NCBI RefSeq assembly: GCF_007665395.1
Contig: NZ_VDND01000007.1
Location: forward strand, 62,001-126,000
Reading direction: 5' to 3'
From: Pseudomonas oryzihabitans
GTDB lineage: Bacteria; Pseudomonadota; Gammaproteobacteria; Pseudomonadales; Pseudomonadaceae
DNA: 64,000 nucleotides
The translations under genes were made by a program, and so were the position numbers. Positions 1 to 11,645 of this stretch are shown in pieces (the stretch's first letter is position 1; each line of letters opens with the position of its first letter). The notes below the pieces were generated by a model. That model saw nothing but the letters and a program-made list of their open reading frames with translations, had not been told where the DNA came from and did not search any database.

Positions 1-1
1 C

Positions 2-652
2 GTGATCGGCACCGCGACCAGCGAGGCGGGCGCCCAGCGCATCGCCGAGTCGCTCAAGGCCAACGGTATCGAAGGCACCGGCCTGGTGCTCAACGTCTCC
101 GACAACGCCTCCGTCGCGGCCGCCCTCGAGCAGGTCCAGACCCAGTTCGGCGCCCCGTCGATCCTGGTCAACAACGCCGGCATCACCCGCGACAACCTGA
201 TGCTGCGGATGAAGGACGAGGAGTGGTTCGACGTGATCGATACCAACCTCAACAGCCTGTTCCGCCTGTCCAAGGCCGTGCTCAAGGGCATGACCAAGGG
301 CCGCTGGGGTCGCATCGTCAGCATCGGCTCGGTGGTCGGTGCCATGGGCAACGCCGGCCAGGCCAACTACGCCGCGGCCAAGGCCGGTCTCGAGGGCTTC
401 ACCCGGGCGCTGGCCCGCGAGGTGGGTTCGCGCAACATCACCGTCAACGCGGTCGCCCCCGGCTTCATCGATACCGACATGACCCGCGAACTGCCGGAAG
501 CCCAGCGCACCGCGCTGCTGACCCAGATCCCGGCGGGCCGCCTCGGCCAGGCCGACGAAATCGCCAAGGTGGTGGGTTTCCTGGCGGGCGAGGGCGCGGC
601 CTATGTGACCGGCGCCACGATCCCCGTGAACGGCGGAATGTACATGAGCTGA
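2..652 (+). CDS. fabG: 3-oxoacyl-[ACP] reductase FabG (5' truncated by window edge)
   Basis: NADPH-dependent reductase of the fatty-acid elongation cycle, reducing 3-oxoacyl-ACP to 3-hydroxyacyl-ACP in the cytoplasm. The visible part is 216 residues of a protein usually near 247, so about 31 N-terminal residues, including the TGxxxGIG nucleotide-binding loop, lie upstream of the window. It shows the SDR motif NNAG (in NNAGITRDN), the catalytic Ser in IGSVVGAMG and the Tyr/Lys pair in NYAAAKAG, and it ends in the typical FabG tail NGGMYMS. The first codon seen (GTG, position 2) is internal, not the true start. acpP and fabF follow on the same strand, the usual fab order. Identity is certain; only the 5' end is missing. 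Confidence 0.97.
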   Translation: MIGTATSEAGAQRIAESLKANGIEGTGLVLNVSDNASVAAALEQVQTQFGAPSILVNNAGITRDNLMLRMKDEEWFDVIDTNLNSLFRLSKAVLKGMTKGRWGRIVSIGSVVGAMGNAGQANYAAAKAGLEGFTRALAREVGSRNITVNAVAPGFIDTDMTRELPEAQRTALLTQIPAGRLGQADEIAKVVGFLAGEGAAYVTGATIPVNGGMYMS

Positions 653-739
653 CCGGCGTTACCCCGCGCGGCTATTGCGCTAAGCTGGTAAACTGTCGGA
701 CCAGCAATGGCCGCGCGTACGTCTTAATGTCGCGTCAGC

Positions 740-767
740 TTGAAATACGGAAATCCCTTTCTATACA
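740..767 (+). promoter_or_regulatory. Candidate sigma-70 promoter for acpP
   Basis: TTGAAA (740-745) and TATACA (762-767) are separated by 16 nt and lie about 50 nt upstream of the acpP start. Hexamers and spacing suit a strong housekeeping promoter. This would let acpP, whose product is very abundant, be transcribed independently of fabG. Assigned from sequence only. Confidence 0.5.
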
Positions 768-776
768 CTTACGCGC

Positions 777-796
777 AATCCGTTGTGCGGATTTTT
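777..796 (+). other. Small hairpin followed by a T run in the acpP leader
   Basis: AATCCG (777-782) pairs with CGGATT (788-793) around a 5-nt loop, and the downstream arm runs into TTTTT (792-796). It lies between the candidate acpP promoter and the ribosome binding site (AGGAGTGA, 801-808). It could end fabG transcripts or act as a weak attenuator. The 6-bp stem is short, so function is uncertain. Confidence 0.35.
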
Positions 797-818
797 CCTT
801 TAGGAGTGAGAACACGGT

Positions 819-1055
819 ATGAGCACCATCGAAGAACGCGTTAAGAAGATCGTCGCTGAGCAGCTCGGCGTGAAGGAAGAGGAAGTTACCAACAGCGCTT
901 CCTTCGTCGAGGATCTGGGCGCCGACTCCCTTGACACCGTCGAACTGGTGATGGCTCTGGAAGAGGAATTCGAGACCGAAATCCCGGACGAGCAGGCTGA
1001 GAAGATCACCACCGTCCAGGAAGCTATCGACTACATCGTTGCTCACCAGCAATAA
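819..1055 (+). CDS. acpP: Acyl carrier protein AcpP
   Basis: The 78-residue acidic carrier of growing acyl chains in type II fatty-acid synthesis. The phosphopantetheine attachment serine is Ser37 in the signature [18 protein letters not shown]. Length, acidity and motif are exactly those of bacterial AcpP. The ATG is preceded by AGGAGTGA about 10 nt upstream. It lies between fabG and fabF, the usual arrangement, with its own likely promoter upstream and an intrinsic terminator directly after the stop, so a short separate acpP mRNA is expected. Confidence 0.99.
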   Translation: MSTIEERVKKIVAEQLGVKEEEVTNSASFVEDLGADSLDTVELVMALEEEFETEIPDEQAEKITTVQEAIDYIVAHQQ

Positions 1056-1077
1056 GTAGCCGCTCGTTTCGGACATC

Positions 1078-1115
1078 AAAAGCCGCACGTCCTGCAGGGC
1101 GTGCGGCTTTTCTTT
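1078..1115 (+). terminator. Rho-independent terminator after acpP
   Basis: AGCCGCAC (1081-1088) pairs with GTGCGGCT (1101-1108), followed by TTTTCTTT and preceded by AAAA. A textbook terminator 23 nt after the acpP stop; fabF would need its own promoter or readthrough. Confidence 0.88.
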
Positions 1116-1192
1116 AGGTCCAGGGTCTAGCTCGTTGAAATCGGCTTTTTCTAGGTGGGGTGGCCGCCCCGGAAGGACAAGAGGAGTTGGGT

Positions 1193-2433
1193 GTGTCGCG
1201 TAGACGTGTCGTGATCACGGGTATGGGCATGGTATCGCCGCTTGGCGCCGATGTCGCGAGCAGCTGGGAAGGCATCCTGGCCGGTCGCAGCGGTATCGCG
1301 CCGATCGAGCATATGGACGTCTCTGCCTTCAGCACGCGGATCGGCGGATCGGTCAAGGGATTCGACGTGGAGCAGTACCTGTCCGCGAAGGAAGCCCGCA
1401 AGCTGGATCTGTTCATCCAATACGGTCTCGCTGCCAGCTTCCAGGCCATGCGCGACAGCGGCATCGAAGTCAACGATGGCAACCGCGAGCGGATGGGTGT
1501 CGCCATGGGTTCCGGCATCGGTGGCCTGACCAACATCGAGGCCAATTGCCAGTCGCTGCACGAGCAGGGCCCGCGCCGTATCTCCCCCTTTTTCGTACCG
1601 GGCTCCATCATCAACATGGTGTCCGGCTTCCTGTCGATCCACCTGGGTCTGCAGGGTCCCAACTATGCCATCGCCACCGCCTGTACCACGGCGACGCACT
1701 GCATCGGCATGGCCGCGCGCAACATCGCCTACGATGAGGCCGATGTCATGGTCGCCGGTGGTGCGGAGATGGCGACCTCGGGTCTGGGCCTGGGTGGCTT
1801 CGGTGCCGCCCGCGCCCTGTCGACCCGCAATGACGATCCGACCCGTGCCAGCCGACCCTGGGATCGCGACCGCGACGGCTTCGTGCTGTCCGATGGTGCC
1901 GGCGCCCTGGTCCTCGAGGAATACGAGCACGCCAAGGCACGGGGCGCGCGCATCTATGCCGAGCTGATCGGCTTCGGCATGAGCGCGGACGCCTTCCACA
2001 TGACCGCCCCGCCGGAAGACGGCGCCGGCGCCGCCCGCTGCATGCGGGCCACCCTCAAGGACGCCGGTATCGCGCCGGAAGCGGTCGACTACGTCAACGC
2101 CCACGGCACCTCCACCCCGGCCGGCGACCTGGCCGAAGTGGCGGCGCTCAAGCAGGTGTTCGGCGAGCAGGCCAGGCGCCTGAGCGTCAGCTCCACCAAG
2201 TCCATGACCGGTCACCTGCTGGGTGCCGCTGGCGCGGTGGAAGCCATCTTCACGGTGCTCGCCCTGCGCGACCAGGTGGCGCCGCCGACCATCAACCTGG
2301 ACAACCCCAGCGACGGGTGCGACCTGGACTTCGTGCCCCACGAGGCGCGGCAGCGGCCCATCGAAGTGGCCCTGTCCAATTCGTTCGGCTTCGGTGGCAC
2401 CAACGGCAGCCTGGTGTTCCGGCGCTTCACCGC

Positions 2434-2437
<4 letters not shown>
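1193..2437 (+). CDS. fabF: 3-oxoacyl-[ACP] synthase II FabF
   Basis: Condensing enzyme (KAS II) that elongates acyl-ACP with malonyl-ACP. The thiolase-fold active site is complete: nucleophile near Cys164 in ATACTTATH, His in [11 protein letters not shown] and His in [13 protein letters not shown] place the start at GTG 1193 ([12 protein letters not shown]), giving 414 residues, because AAGAGGAG lies just upstream; an in-frame GTG at 1160 would add 11 residues not typical of the family. The stop overlaps the TTG start of pabC (TTGA), suggesting translational coupling. Part of the fab-pabC-mltG-tmk-holB block. Confidence 0.97.
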
Positions 2438-5922
<3,485 letters not shown>

Positions 5923-5961
5923 CGAGCCGCGCGTCCGTCTTGCCTGTCACGAGAGAATCTC

Positions 5962-6318
5962 ATGAGTTTGCCGCAGAACCTGGGCCCCCGTAATGGCATC
6001 CTGTCCCTGACCATCAAGGACAAGTCGGTACTCTATGCCGCCTACATGCCCTTCATCCGCAATGGCGGGCTGTTCATCCCCACCGGCAAGACCTACAAGC
6101 TCGGTGATGAGGTCTTCATGCTGCTGAACCTGATGGACGAGCCGGACAAGATCCCGGTCGCCGGCAAGGTGGTCTGGATCACCCCCAAGGGTGCCCAGGG
6201 CAACCGCGCCGCCGGGGTCGGCGTGCAGTTCAACGAAGGCGACAACACGGCGCGCAACAAGATCGAAACCTACCTGGCCGGCTCGCTGAAGTCGGACCGT
6301 CCCACCCATACCATGTGA
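5962..6318 (+). CDS. pilZ: Type IV pilus protein PilZ
   Basis: A 118-residue PilZ-fold protein required for type IV pilus biogenesis in Pseudomonas. The sequence (NGILSLTIKDKSVLYAAYMP, then VWITPKGAQGNRAAG) is close to P. aeruginosa PilZ as I remember it. Like that founding member, it lacks the RxxxR plus (D/N)xSxxG residues that bind cyclic di-GMP in other PilZ domains, so it probably works through protein partners such as PilB/FimX. Its place directly after holB is the usual Pseudomonas order. Confidence 0.95.
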   Translation: MSLPQNLGPRNGILSLTIKDKSVLYAAYMPFIRNGGLFIPTGKTYKLGDEVFMLLNLMDEPDKIPVAGKVVWITPKGAQGNRAAGVGVQFNEGDNTARNKIETYLAGSLKSDRPTHTM

Positions 6319-6375
6319 TGCCTGCGCCGTCCCGCTCGGGGGCGGGGCGTCGCGGCTGATTCAAGGCTATCTCTC

Positions 6376-7158
6376 GTGCACTTCGTCGACTCCCACTGTC
6401 ACCTGGATCGACTCGATCTTTCCCTCCATGACGGCTCCCTGGATGCAGCGCTGGACGCCGCGCGCGCCCGCGGCGTCAGCCAGTTCCTCTGCATCGGCGT
6501 CGATGCCGGCAACGCCCCTACGGTGCAGGCCCTGGCCGAGCGCTATGCCGACGTCCACTGCGCGGTGGGCATCCACCCGCTGGATGCCGCCCAGGGCAAC
6601 GCCATCGACCTCGACTGGCTGCTGGAGCGGCTGGCTCATCCCCGCGTCGCCGCCATCGGCGAGACCGGCCTCGACTATCACTACCAGCCGGATACTGCCG
6701 AGATCCAGCAGCGCTCCTTCGCCCTGCACCTCGAAGCGGCTCGGCGCACGGGACTGCCGCTGGTGATCCATACCCGCGAGGCGCGGGCCGATACCCTGGC
6801 CATGCTGGCCGCCGCGGACCTGCCCGGCGCTGGCGTGCTGCACTGCTTCACCGAGGACTGGGCGACGGCCAAGGCCGCCCTGGACCTGGGCTTCTACATC
6901 TCCTTTTCCGGCATCCTGACCTTCCGCAACGCCGCCAAGCTGCGCGAGGTGGCCCGCCAGGTGCCGGCCGACCGCCTGCTGGTGGAGACCGACTCGCCCT
7001 ATCTGGCGCCGGTGCCCCACCGGGGCAAGGCCAACCTGCCGCAATTCGTAGTGGAGGTCGCCCAGTGCCTGGCCGACGTCCGCGGGGTCAGCCTGGCAAC
7101 CCTCGCCGCACAGACCACCGCCAATTTCCAACGGCTGTTCCCTCGCGCCACCGGCTAG
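6376..7158 (+). CDS. TatD-family metal-dependent hydrolase (YcfH type)
   Basis: A 260-residue TIM-barrel hydrolase with the metal ligands of the family: DSHCHLD at the N-terminus, GETGLDY, IHTREA, HCFTE and ETDSPYLAP. It follows tmk-holB-pilZ as ycfH follows tmk-holB in Escherichia coli, so it is the YcfH-type member; the true TatD homologue is a different gene at 26933-27763. The family contains DNases and D-aminoacyl-tRNA deacylase-like activities, and the exact substrate is not shown by sequence. The start is GTG 6376 (VHFVDSHCHLD); no strong ribosome site precedes it. Confidence 0.92.
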   Translation: MHFVDSHCHLDRLDLSLHDGSLDAALDAARARGVSQFLCIGVDAGNAPTVQALAERYADVHCAVGIHPLDAAQGNAIDLDWLLERLAHPRVAAIGETGLDYHYQPDTAEIQQRSFALHLEAARRTGLPLVIHTREARADTLAMLAAADLPGAGVLHCFTEDWATAKAALDLGFYISFSGILTFRNAAKLREVARQVPADRLLVETDSPYLAPVPHRGKANLPQFVVEVAQCLADVRGVSLATLAAQTTANFQRLFPRATG

Positions 7159-7161
7159 GCA

Positions 7162-7196
7162 AAAAAATGGCCCGGGTATCCTGGGATACCCGGGCC
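7162..7196 (-). terminator. Strong hairpin with T tract on the minus strand
   Basis: A perfect 13-bp inverted repeat (7169-7181 with 7184-7196) is flanked by seven A residues at 7162-7168, which read as TTTTTTT downstream on the minus strand. It therefore works as an intrinsic terminator for transcripts of the aminotransferase gene running leftward, and may also stop the tatD-family transcript. Confidence 0.75.
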
Positions 7197-7293
7197 GGAC
7201 CAGCGGTTCGCCGGGTCGGCGGACTGCCTGCCTGGATCTCGCCGCGGGGGTCGGCGCGACCAGTCCCTTGAGTATTGGTCAGCCCGGGCAAAG

Positions 7294-7318
7294 GTCCAGC
7301 CGCAACTGGACATTTTTT
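7294..7318 (+). terminator. Candidate terminator for the rightward operon
   Basis: GTCCAG (7294-7299) pairs with CTGGAC (7306-7311) around a 6-nt loop, followed by ATTTTTT. The stem is short but the T run is good. With the hairpin at 7162-7196 it separates the converging holB-pilZ operon and the aminotransferase gene. Confidence 0.5.
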
Positions 7319-7373
7319 AAACAGTTTTGGAATAGCGCCGCTCTGGCACTAGGTGAAGTGAAAGGTCAGGTGA

Positions 7374-8504
7374 TTAGAAGCGGGCCAGTGCCCGGACCAG
7401 ATCCAGCGTCTGCTCCAGCACGTGCTCGCTGGTGTAGAAGTGCGGCGACAGTCGGATGCCCGGTCCGCGCTGGGCGCAGATCACGTCGGCGGTCTTGAGG
7501 CGCTCGAACAGCTGGCGGTTGTCCCAGCCGTCGAGCGAGAAGGTGAGGATGCCGGAGCGGCGCTGCGGATCGAGTGGTGAATGCAGGACGGCACCGGGCA
7601 GCTGGCGGATCTGGCTGTCCAGCAATTCGATCCGCGCCAGCACGTCCTGGCCCACCTGGGCCATGCCGGCATCCTCCAGCAGCGACAGGCTGGCTTCCAG
7701 CGCCACTGCGCCGAGCATGTTCGGACTGCCACACTCGAATCTCACGGCCGTCTGCGCCGGTTGCCATTCGCGCTGGCTGTAGTCGCCGGCGTTATCCAGC
7801 ATGTGCCAGCCGTATTCGTGCAGCTTGAGCTGCTCGCGCAGGTCGGCCCGGCAGTAGAAGACCCCGAGGCCTTCCGGGCCGAGCAGCCACTTGTGGCCGT
7901 CGGCCATGGCGAAGGCGCAGTTGCAGGCCTGGACATCGAAGGGCAGGGCGCCCAGCTGCTGGATGGCGTCGACGCACAGCAGCACGCCCCTGGCCTCGCA
8001 GCCCTGGCCCAGTGCGGGGAGATCGAGACGCAGCCCGCTGGCGTACTGCACGGCGCTGATGGCCATCAACCGAGTGCGCGGACCACAGGCAGCGAGCAGA
8101 TTGGCCTCGGGGGTCTCGCCCAGGCCGACTTCCACCACCTCGACGCCGAAGCGCGCCAGGGCTTCCCAGACCACCCGGTTGGACGGGAACTCCTCGTCGC
8201 TGATCACCACCTGGTCGCCGCTCTGCCAGTCCAGGCCGAAGGCGACGAAGGACAGCGCCTCGGAAGTGTTCTTCACCAGGGCGATGTCGCTGCTCGCGGG
8301 TGCGTTGAGCAGCCGGGTCAGGCGCTCACGCAGGCGCTGCTCCAGGCCCAGCCAGGTCGGATAGTTGCGCGCGCCGTATTGGCAGTTCTCGGCGGCGAAT
8401 TCGGTGACGGCCTGCGCGGCGCGCTTGGGCCAGGGGGCCACGGCCGCATGGTTGAGATACCGCATGGCGTAGGCCTGAGGGAATTCGTGCTTCCAGGAAG
8501 ACAT
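7374..8504 (-). CDS. Class V aminotransferase-like PLP enzyme
   Basis: A fold-type I PLP enzyme of aminotransferase class V, the family of cysteine desulfurases and isopenicillin N epimerase-like proteins. Visible landmarks are YLNHAAVAPWP at the N-terminus, the cofactor loop VKNTSEALSFVAFG, the PLP Asp in LCVDAIQQLGA, and the Schiff-base Lys in ADGHKWLLGPEGLGVFY. The protein has 376 residues from ATG 8504 (MSSWKHEF); an in-frame ATG 36 nt upstream is possible. A desulfurase role is not supported, since no typical cysteine loop is seen. It faces the TetR gene, which may control it. Substrate unknown. Confidence 0.85.
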   Translation of the reverse strand: MSSWKHEFPQAYAMRYLNHAAVAPWPKRAAQAVTEFAAENCQYGARNYPTWLGLEQRLRERLTRLLNAPASSDIALVKNTSEALSFVAFGLDWQSGDQVVISDEEFPSNRVVWEALARFGVEVVEVGLGETPEANLLAACGPRTRLMAISAVQYASGLRLDLPALGQGCEARGVLLCVDAIQQLGALPFDVQACNCAFAMADGHKWLLGPEGLGVFYCRADLREQLKLHEYGWHMLDNAGDYSQREWQPAQTAVRFECGSPNMLGAVALEASLSLLEDAGMAQVGQDVLARIELLDSQIRQLPGAVLHSPLDPQRRSGILTFSLDGWDNRQLFERLKTADVICAQRGPGIRLSPHFYTSEHVLEQTLDLVRALARF

Positions 8505-8675
8505 TGACTCGATCCGTACAATCTGGGTGTGATGGGGCATAATAAGGGGCGCGCCCGCGCGGTTCACCGATGCTGTCGGTGGAGCTCGCCCAAGGTGTGA
8601 CGAAGTGCCGGTAAGCCGAGGGGCGACCGGCGATTCGCAGGCCCTATCCCTTTTCAAAACAACAAGTGGGCTGCC

Positions 8676-9317
8676 ATGCAGAAAGAATCCCGCAAAGTCC
8701 GCGAGTTCCGTCGCCGCGAACAGGAAATCCTCGACACCGCACTGCAACTCTTCCTCTCCGAAGGAGAAGACAGCGTCACCGTCGAGATGATCGCCGAGGC
8801 GGTCGGTATCGGCAAAGGCACCATCTACAAGCATTTCAATTCCAAGGCGGAGATCTATCTGCGGTTGATGCTGGATTACGAACGCGACCTGGCCGAGCTG
8901 TTCCAGTCGGACAACGTCGCCCGTGATCGCGAGGCGCTCTCCCGCGCCTATTTCGAGTTTCGCATGAGCGATCCGCAGCGCTATCGGCTGTTCGATCGGC
9001 TCGAGGAAAAGGTGGTCAAGACCCGGCAGGTGCCCGAACTGGTCGAGCAGCTGCACAGCATCCGCACCTCGAACTTCCAGCGACTGACCAGCCTGATCGA
9101 AGGCCGGATCGATGAGGGCAAGCTCGAGGACGTGCCGCCCTACTTCCATTACTGCGCCGCCTGGGCGCTGGTGCACGGGGCCGTGGCCCTTTACCATTCG
9201 CCGTTCTGGCGCGACGTGCTGGAGGATCAGGAGGGTTTCTTCCAGTTCCTCATGGAGATCGGTGTCCGCATGGGCAATCGCCGCAAGCGGGACGTCGAAA
9301 CGCCTGTCCGATCCTAG
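8676..9317 (+). CDS. TetR-family transcriptional regulator
   Basis: A 213-residue repressor-type protein. The N-terminal helix-turn-helix is clear (ILDTALQLFLSEGEDSVTVE followed by IAEAVGIGKGTIYKHFNSKA, residues about 18-57). The C-terminal half is the variable ligand-binding domain and does not reveal an effector. It is divergent from the aminotransferase gene with a 171-nt gap and is followed by a terminator, so it is transcribed alone. The position between the tatD block and the DUF1285/etf block matches the order I recall in P. aeruginosa. Confidence 0.93.
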   Translation: MQKESRKVREFRRREQEILDTALQLFLSEGEDSVTVEMIAEAVGIGKGTIYKHFNSKAEIYLRLMLDYERDLAELFQSDNVARDREALSRAYFEFRMSDPQRYRLFDRLEEKVVKTRQVPELVEQLHSIRTSNFQRLTSLIEGRIDEGKLEDVPPYFHYCAAWALVHGAVALYHSPFWRDVLEDQEGFFQFLMEIGVRMGNRRKRDVETPVRS

Positions 9318-9331
9318 GGTCCGATAGAGGC

Positions 9332-9356
9332 AAGGGATGCCGTGCCATCCCTTTTC
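9332..9356 (+). terminator. Rho-independent terminator after the TetR gene
   Basis: AAGGGATG (9332-9339) pairs with CATCCCTT (9346-9353), followed by TTTTCTCTT. Lies 15 nt after the TetR stop codon. Confidence 0.8.
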
Positions 9357-9382
9357 TCTTGTCTTAGTGGAGTACCCCAACG

Positions 9383-10351
9383 ATGATCGTCGACCGCCAG
9401 GGTAGGGCGTTTCGCAACTTGCGGATCAGCCTCACGGCGGCCTGCAACTATGCCTGTACGTATTGCGTGCCCAACGGCAAGCGACTCGTGGCTGCGCAGG
9501 ACGAACTCAGTGCCGAGACCATGGCGCGCGGGGTGGAATACCTCATCGATGCCGCCGGTATCGAGCGGCTGCGCATCACCGGCGGCGAGCCGCTGGTCAC
9601 GCCGCGGCTGGAGCCCTTTCTCGCGCGGGTCGCCACGCTGGGTCTCAAGGACATCAGCCTGACCACCAATGGCCAGTTGCTGCCGCGCAAGCTGGATTTC
9701 CTCATCGACCATGGCATCCGGCGGCTGAACGTCTCCCTCGATACCCTCGACGCCGAGGCCTTTCCGCGCCTGGCGCGCGGGGGCGACCTGGCCACGGTGC
9801 TGGCCGGACTCGAAGCGGCCCATGCGGCCGGCCTCAAGATCAAGGTCAACATGGTGCCGCTGCGTGGGCAGAACCTCGACCAGGTGCTGCCGCTGCTGGA
9901 CTACTGCCTGGAGCGTGGCTTCGAACTCAGGTTCATCGAGCTGATGCGCATGGGCCACCTGGCCAAGGATCCGGTGACCTTCAACAACCAGCTGGTGCCC
10001 CTGGCCGAATTGCTGGAGATCATCGGTTCCCGCCACGCCTATGTGCAGGCCAATGCGCCGGTGGATTCCACGGCCCTGCGCTATCGCGTCGAATCCGGGG
10101 GCCACTTCGGCATCATCGCCAACGAAAGCGTGCCCTTCTGCCGGACCTGCTCGCGCCTGCGCCTGTCGTCCACCGGCTGGCTGCACGGCTGCCTGTCGTC
10201 GAGCAATCGTCACTATGTCGGCGATCTGCTGGACAAGCCCCGCCACCTGGCGCTGCCCGCCTTGCAGCGGCTGCTGGTCAAGGCCCTGGGTGACAAGCAG
10301 GACGTGGCCTTCTCGGGTGGCGTGACGGTGATGAAGATCATCGGCGGCTAG
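9383..10351 (+). CDS. MoaA-like radical SAM protein
   Basis: A 322-residue radical S-adenosylmethionine enzyme of the MoaA family (GTP 3',8-cyclase, first step of molybdopterin synthesis). The SAM-cluster motif CNYACTYC has the CxxxCxxC spacing. A second C-terminal cluster motif is visible as CRTCSRLRLSSTGWLHGC (CxxCx13C), and the chain ends in Gly-Gly, as MoaA does. Details differ from textbook MoaA: the third Cys is followed by VPNG rather than MP. No other molybdenum-cofactor gene is nearby. It is either a divergent MoaA paralogue or a related enzyme, so I give no gene symbol. Confidence 0.85.
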   Translation: MIVDRQGRAFRNLRISLTAACNYACTYCVPNGKRLVAAQDELSAETMARGVEYLIDAAGIERLRITGGEPLVTPRLEPFLARVATLGLKDISLTTNGQLLPRKLDFLIDHGIRRLNVSLDTLDAEAFPRLARGGDLATVLAGLEAAHAAGLKIKVNMVPLRGQNLDQVLPLLDYCLERGFELRFIELMRMGHLAKDPVTFNNQLVPLAELLEIIGSRHAYVQANAPVDSTALRYRVESGGHFGIIANESVPFCRTCSRLRLSSTGWLHGCLSSSNRHYVGDLLDKPRHLALPALQRLLVKALGDKQDVAFSGGVTVMKIIGG

Positions 10352-10420
10352 AGCTGGCGCGAAAGCTGCTATGGCTCCTGTATCGACGGCATCTTGGCGC
10401 CGGACAGGGGCTTCTTTTCC

Positions 10421-11035
10421 ATGGTACGACTGCGATTACTGGTGCTTTCCCTCCTGCTCGCCGGCCTGGGCGGCTGCATGAACGTCAGCGACATGGCGTC
10501 CGGCGTCGAGTATCACCTGCGCGATGCGGGACTGCTCGACTACAGCAAGACCCAGCGGCTGAACAACTTTCGGCTGCAGGCCGACTCCTATATCTACATC
10601 GCCCAGGGCGCCTTCGTCCCCATCGGCCACCCCTATGCGCGGCCCAACGTGGTGGCCGAGGAGGCTTTCAAGGGCTTCGTCGAGTACTTCCCGCGGGTCA
10701 GGCGGGCGGACAAGCCCGAGGGCTTCGACGAGGCCATGGCCAAGGCGCGGCAGCTCGGTGCCCACTATGTGCTCTATACCCGTTTCGCCGGGGCGGACGA
10801 TCGCATCGGTACCTGGGAGGAGTGGGAAGACCAGGACGACATCGGGCGGGTCGGTCGCGACCGTAGCGTGGTGCAGATGATGCTGGTGGAGGTCGCCACC
10901 TTCCGCCTGGTGGATACGGCGCGGATCCGCAGCCGTGGCGGCTTCTTGACGTTCTACGACGAACGCCCGGAAGACCTGCTCGGCCCGGCACTGAACGAAT
11001 ACGCCCAACGCCTCCTGGGGTTGGGCCCACGCTAG
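10421..11035 (+). CDS. DUF4823-type lipoprotein
   Basis: A 204-residue lipoprotein. From ATG 10421 it has the signal peptide MVRLRLLVLSLLLAGLGGC with lipobox LGGC, so it is predicted to be lipid-anchored; Asn after the Cys suggests sorting to the outer membrane. The mature part (YHLRDAGLLDYS, FVPIGHPYARP, LGAHYVLYTRFAGADD) resembles the DUF4823 family, of unknown function. An in-frame ATG at 10394 would add nine residues before the signal peptide and is less likely. The DUF1285 gene follows after 17 nt, probably in one transcript. Confidence 0.8.
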   Translation: MVRLRLLVLSLLLAGLGGCMNVSDMASGVEYHLRDAGLLDYSKTQRLNNFRLQADSYIYIAQGAFVPIGHPYARPNVVAEEAFKGFVEYFPRVRRADKPEGFDEAMAKARQLGAHYVLYTRFAGADDRIGTWEEWEDQDDIGRVGRDRSVVQMMLVEVATFRLVDTARIRSRGGFLTFYDERPEDLLGPALNEYAQRLLGLGPR

Positions 11036-11052
11036 AGCTAGAGGAGGGGGCT

Positions 11053-11613
11053 GTGCAGCCAGGTGACGTGACGCGCAATCTGCTGGCGCAATTGCCGGCC
11101 AGCGGAGACGGCCGTCTGCCGCCGGTGGAACTCTGGCATCCGCCTTTCTGCGGCGACATCGACATGCGTATCGCCCGGGATGGCACCTGGTACCACCAGG
11201 GTACGCCCATTGGCCGGCCGGCCATGGTGCGCCTCTTCTCCACCATCCTGCGCCGCGATCCGGAGCGCTATGTGCTGGTGACGCCGGTGGAGTGCGTGGG
11301 CATCCAGGTGGAGGACGTGCCCTTTCTCGCCGTGGACGTCGAATGGCGTGGCGACGGCGCAGGCCAGGCGCTGGATTTCCTCACCAACGTGGGCGACAGG
11401 GTCGCCGCGGGCGCCGAGCACCCGTTGCGCTTCGCCGAGCAGGACGGCCAGCCGGCGCCCTATGTGCGGGTGCGCGGAGGCCTGGAAGCGCGGCTCAATC
11501 GAACGGTGTTCTACCAGTTGATGGAGCGGGTCGAGCAGGGAACACACGAGGGGCAGGCCTGGCTCGGCCTCTGGAGTCGCGGGGTCTTCTTTCCCGTCGC
11601 CCCCGCCGAATGA
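11053..11613 (+). CDS. DUF1285 domain protein
   Basis: A 186-residue cytoplasmic protein of the DUF1285 family, conserved in Pseudomonas next to the etf genes. Recognisable parts are LPPVELWHPPFCGDIDMRI, the DGTWYHQGTPIGRPAMVRLF segment and YVLVTPVECVGIQVED. No function is established. The start is GTG 11053, preceded by AGAGGAGG; no better ATG is available. It shares the transcript of the DUF4823 gene and ends at a strong terminator. Confidence 0.85.
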   Translation: MQPGDVTRNLLAQLPASGDGRLPPVELWHPPFCGDIDMRIARDGTWYHQGTPIGRPAMVRLFSTILRRDPERYVLVTPVECVGIQVEDVPFLAVDVEWRGDGAGQALDFLTNVGDRVAAGAEHPLRFAEQDGQPAPYVRVRGGLEARLNRTVFYQLMERVEQGTHEGQAWLGLWSRGVFFPVAPAE

Positions 11614-11615
11614 AG

Positions 11616-11640
11616 AAAGGGCCCCGAGGGGCCCTTTTTC
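11616..11640 (+). terminator. Terminator between the DUF1285 gene and etfQO
   Basis: AAAGGGCCCC (11616-11625) pairs with GGGGCCCTTT (11628-11637), followed by TT. The A/T flanks are nearly symmetrical, so it can end transcripts from both strands: DUF1285 rightward and etfQO leftward, whose stop is at 11646. Confidence 0.85.
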
Positions 11641-11645
11641 GTGAC

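Noticed and set aside
7374-8504. Cysteine desulfurase (IscS/SufS/CsdA) for the class V aminotransferase
   Set aside because: The PLP lysine loop fits the wider family, but no desulfurase-type catalytic cysteine loop or Fe-S neighbours are visible.
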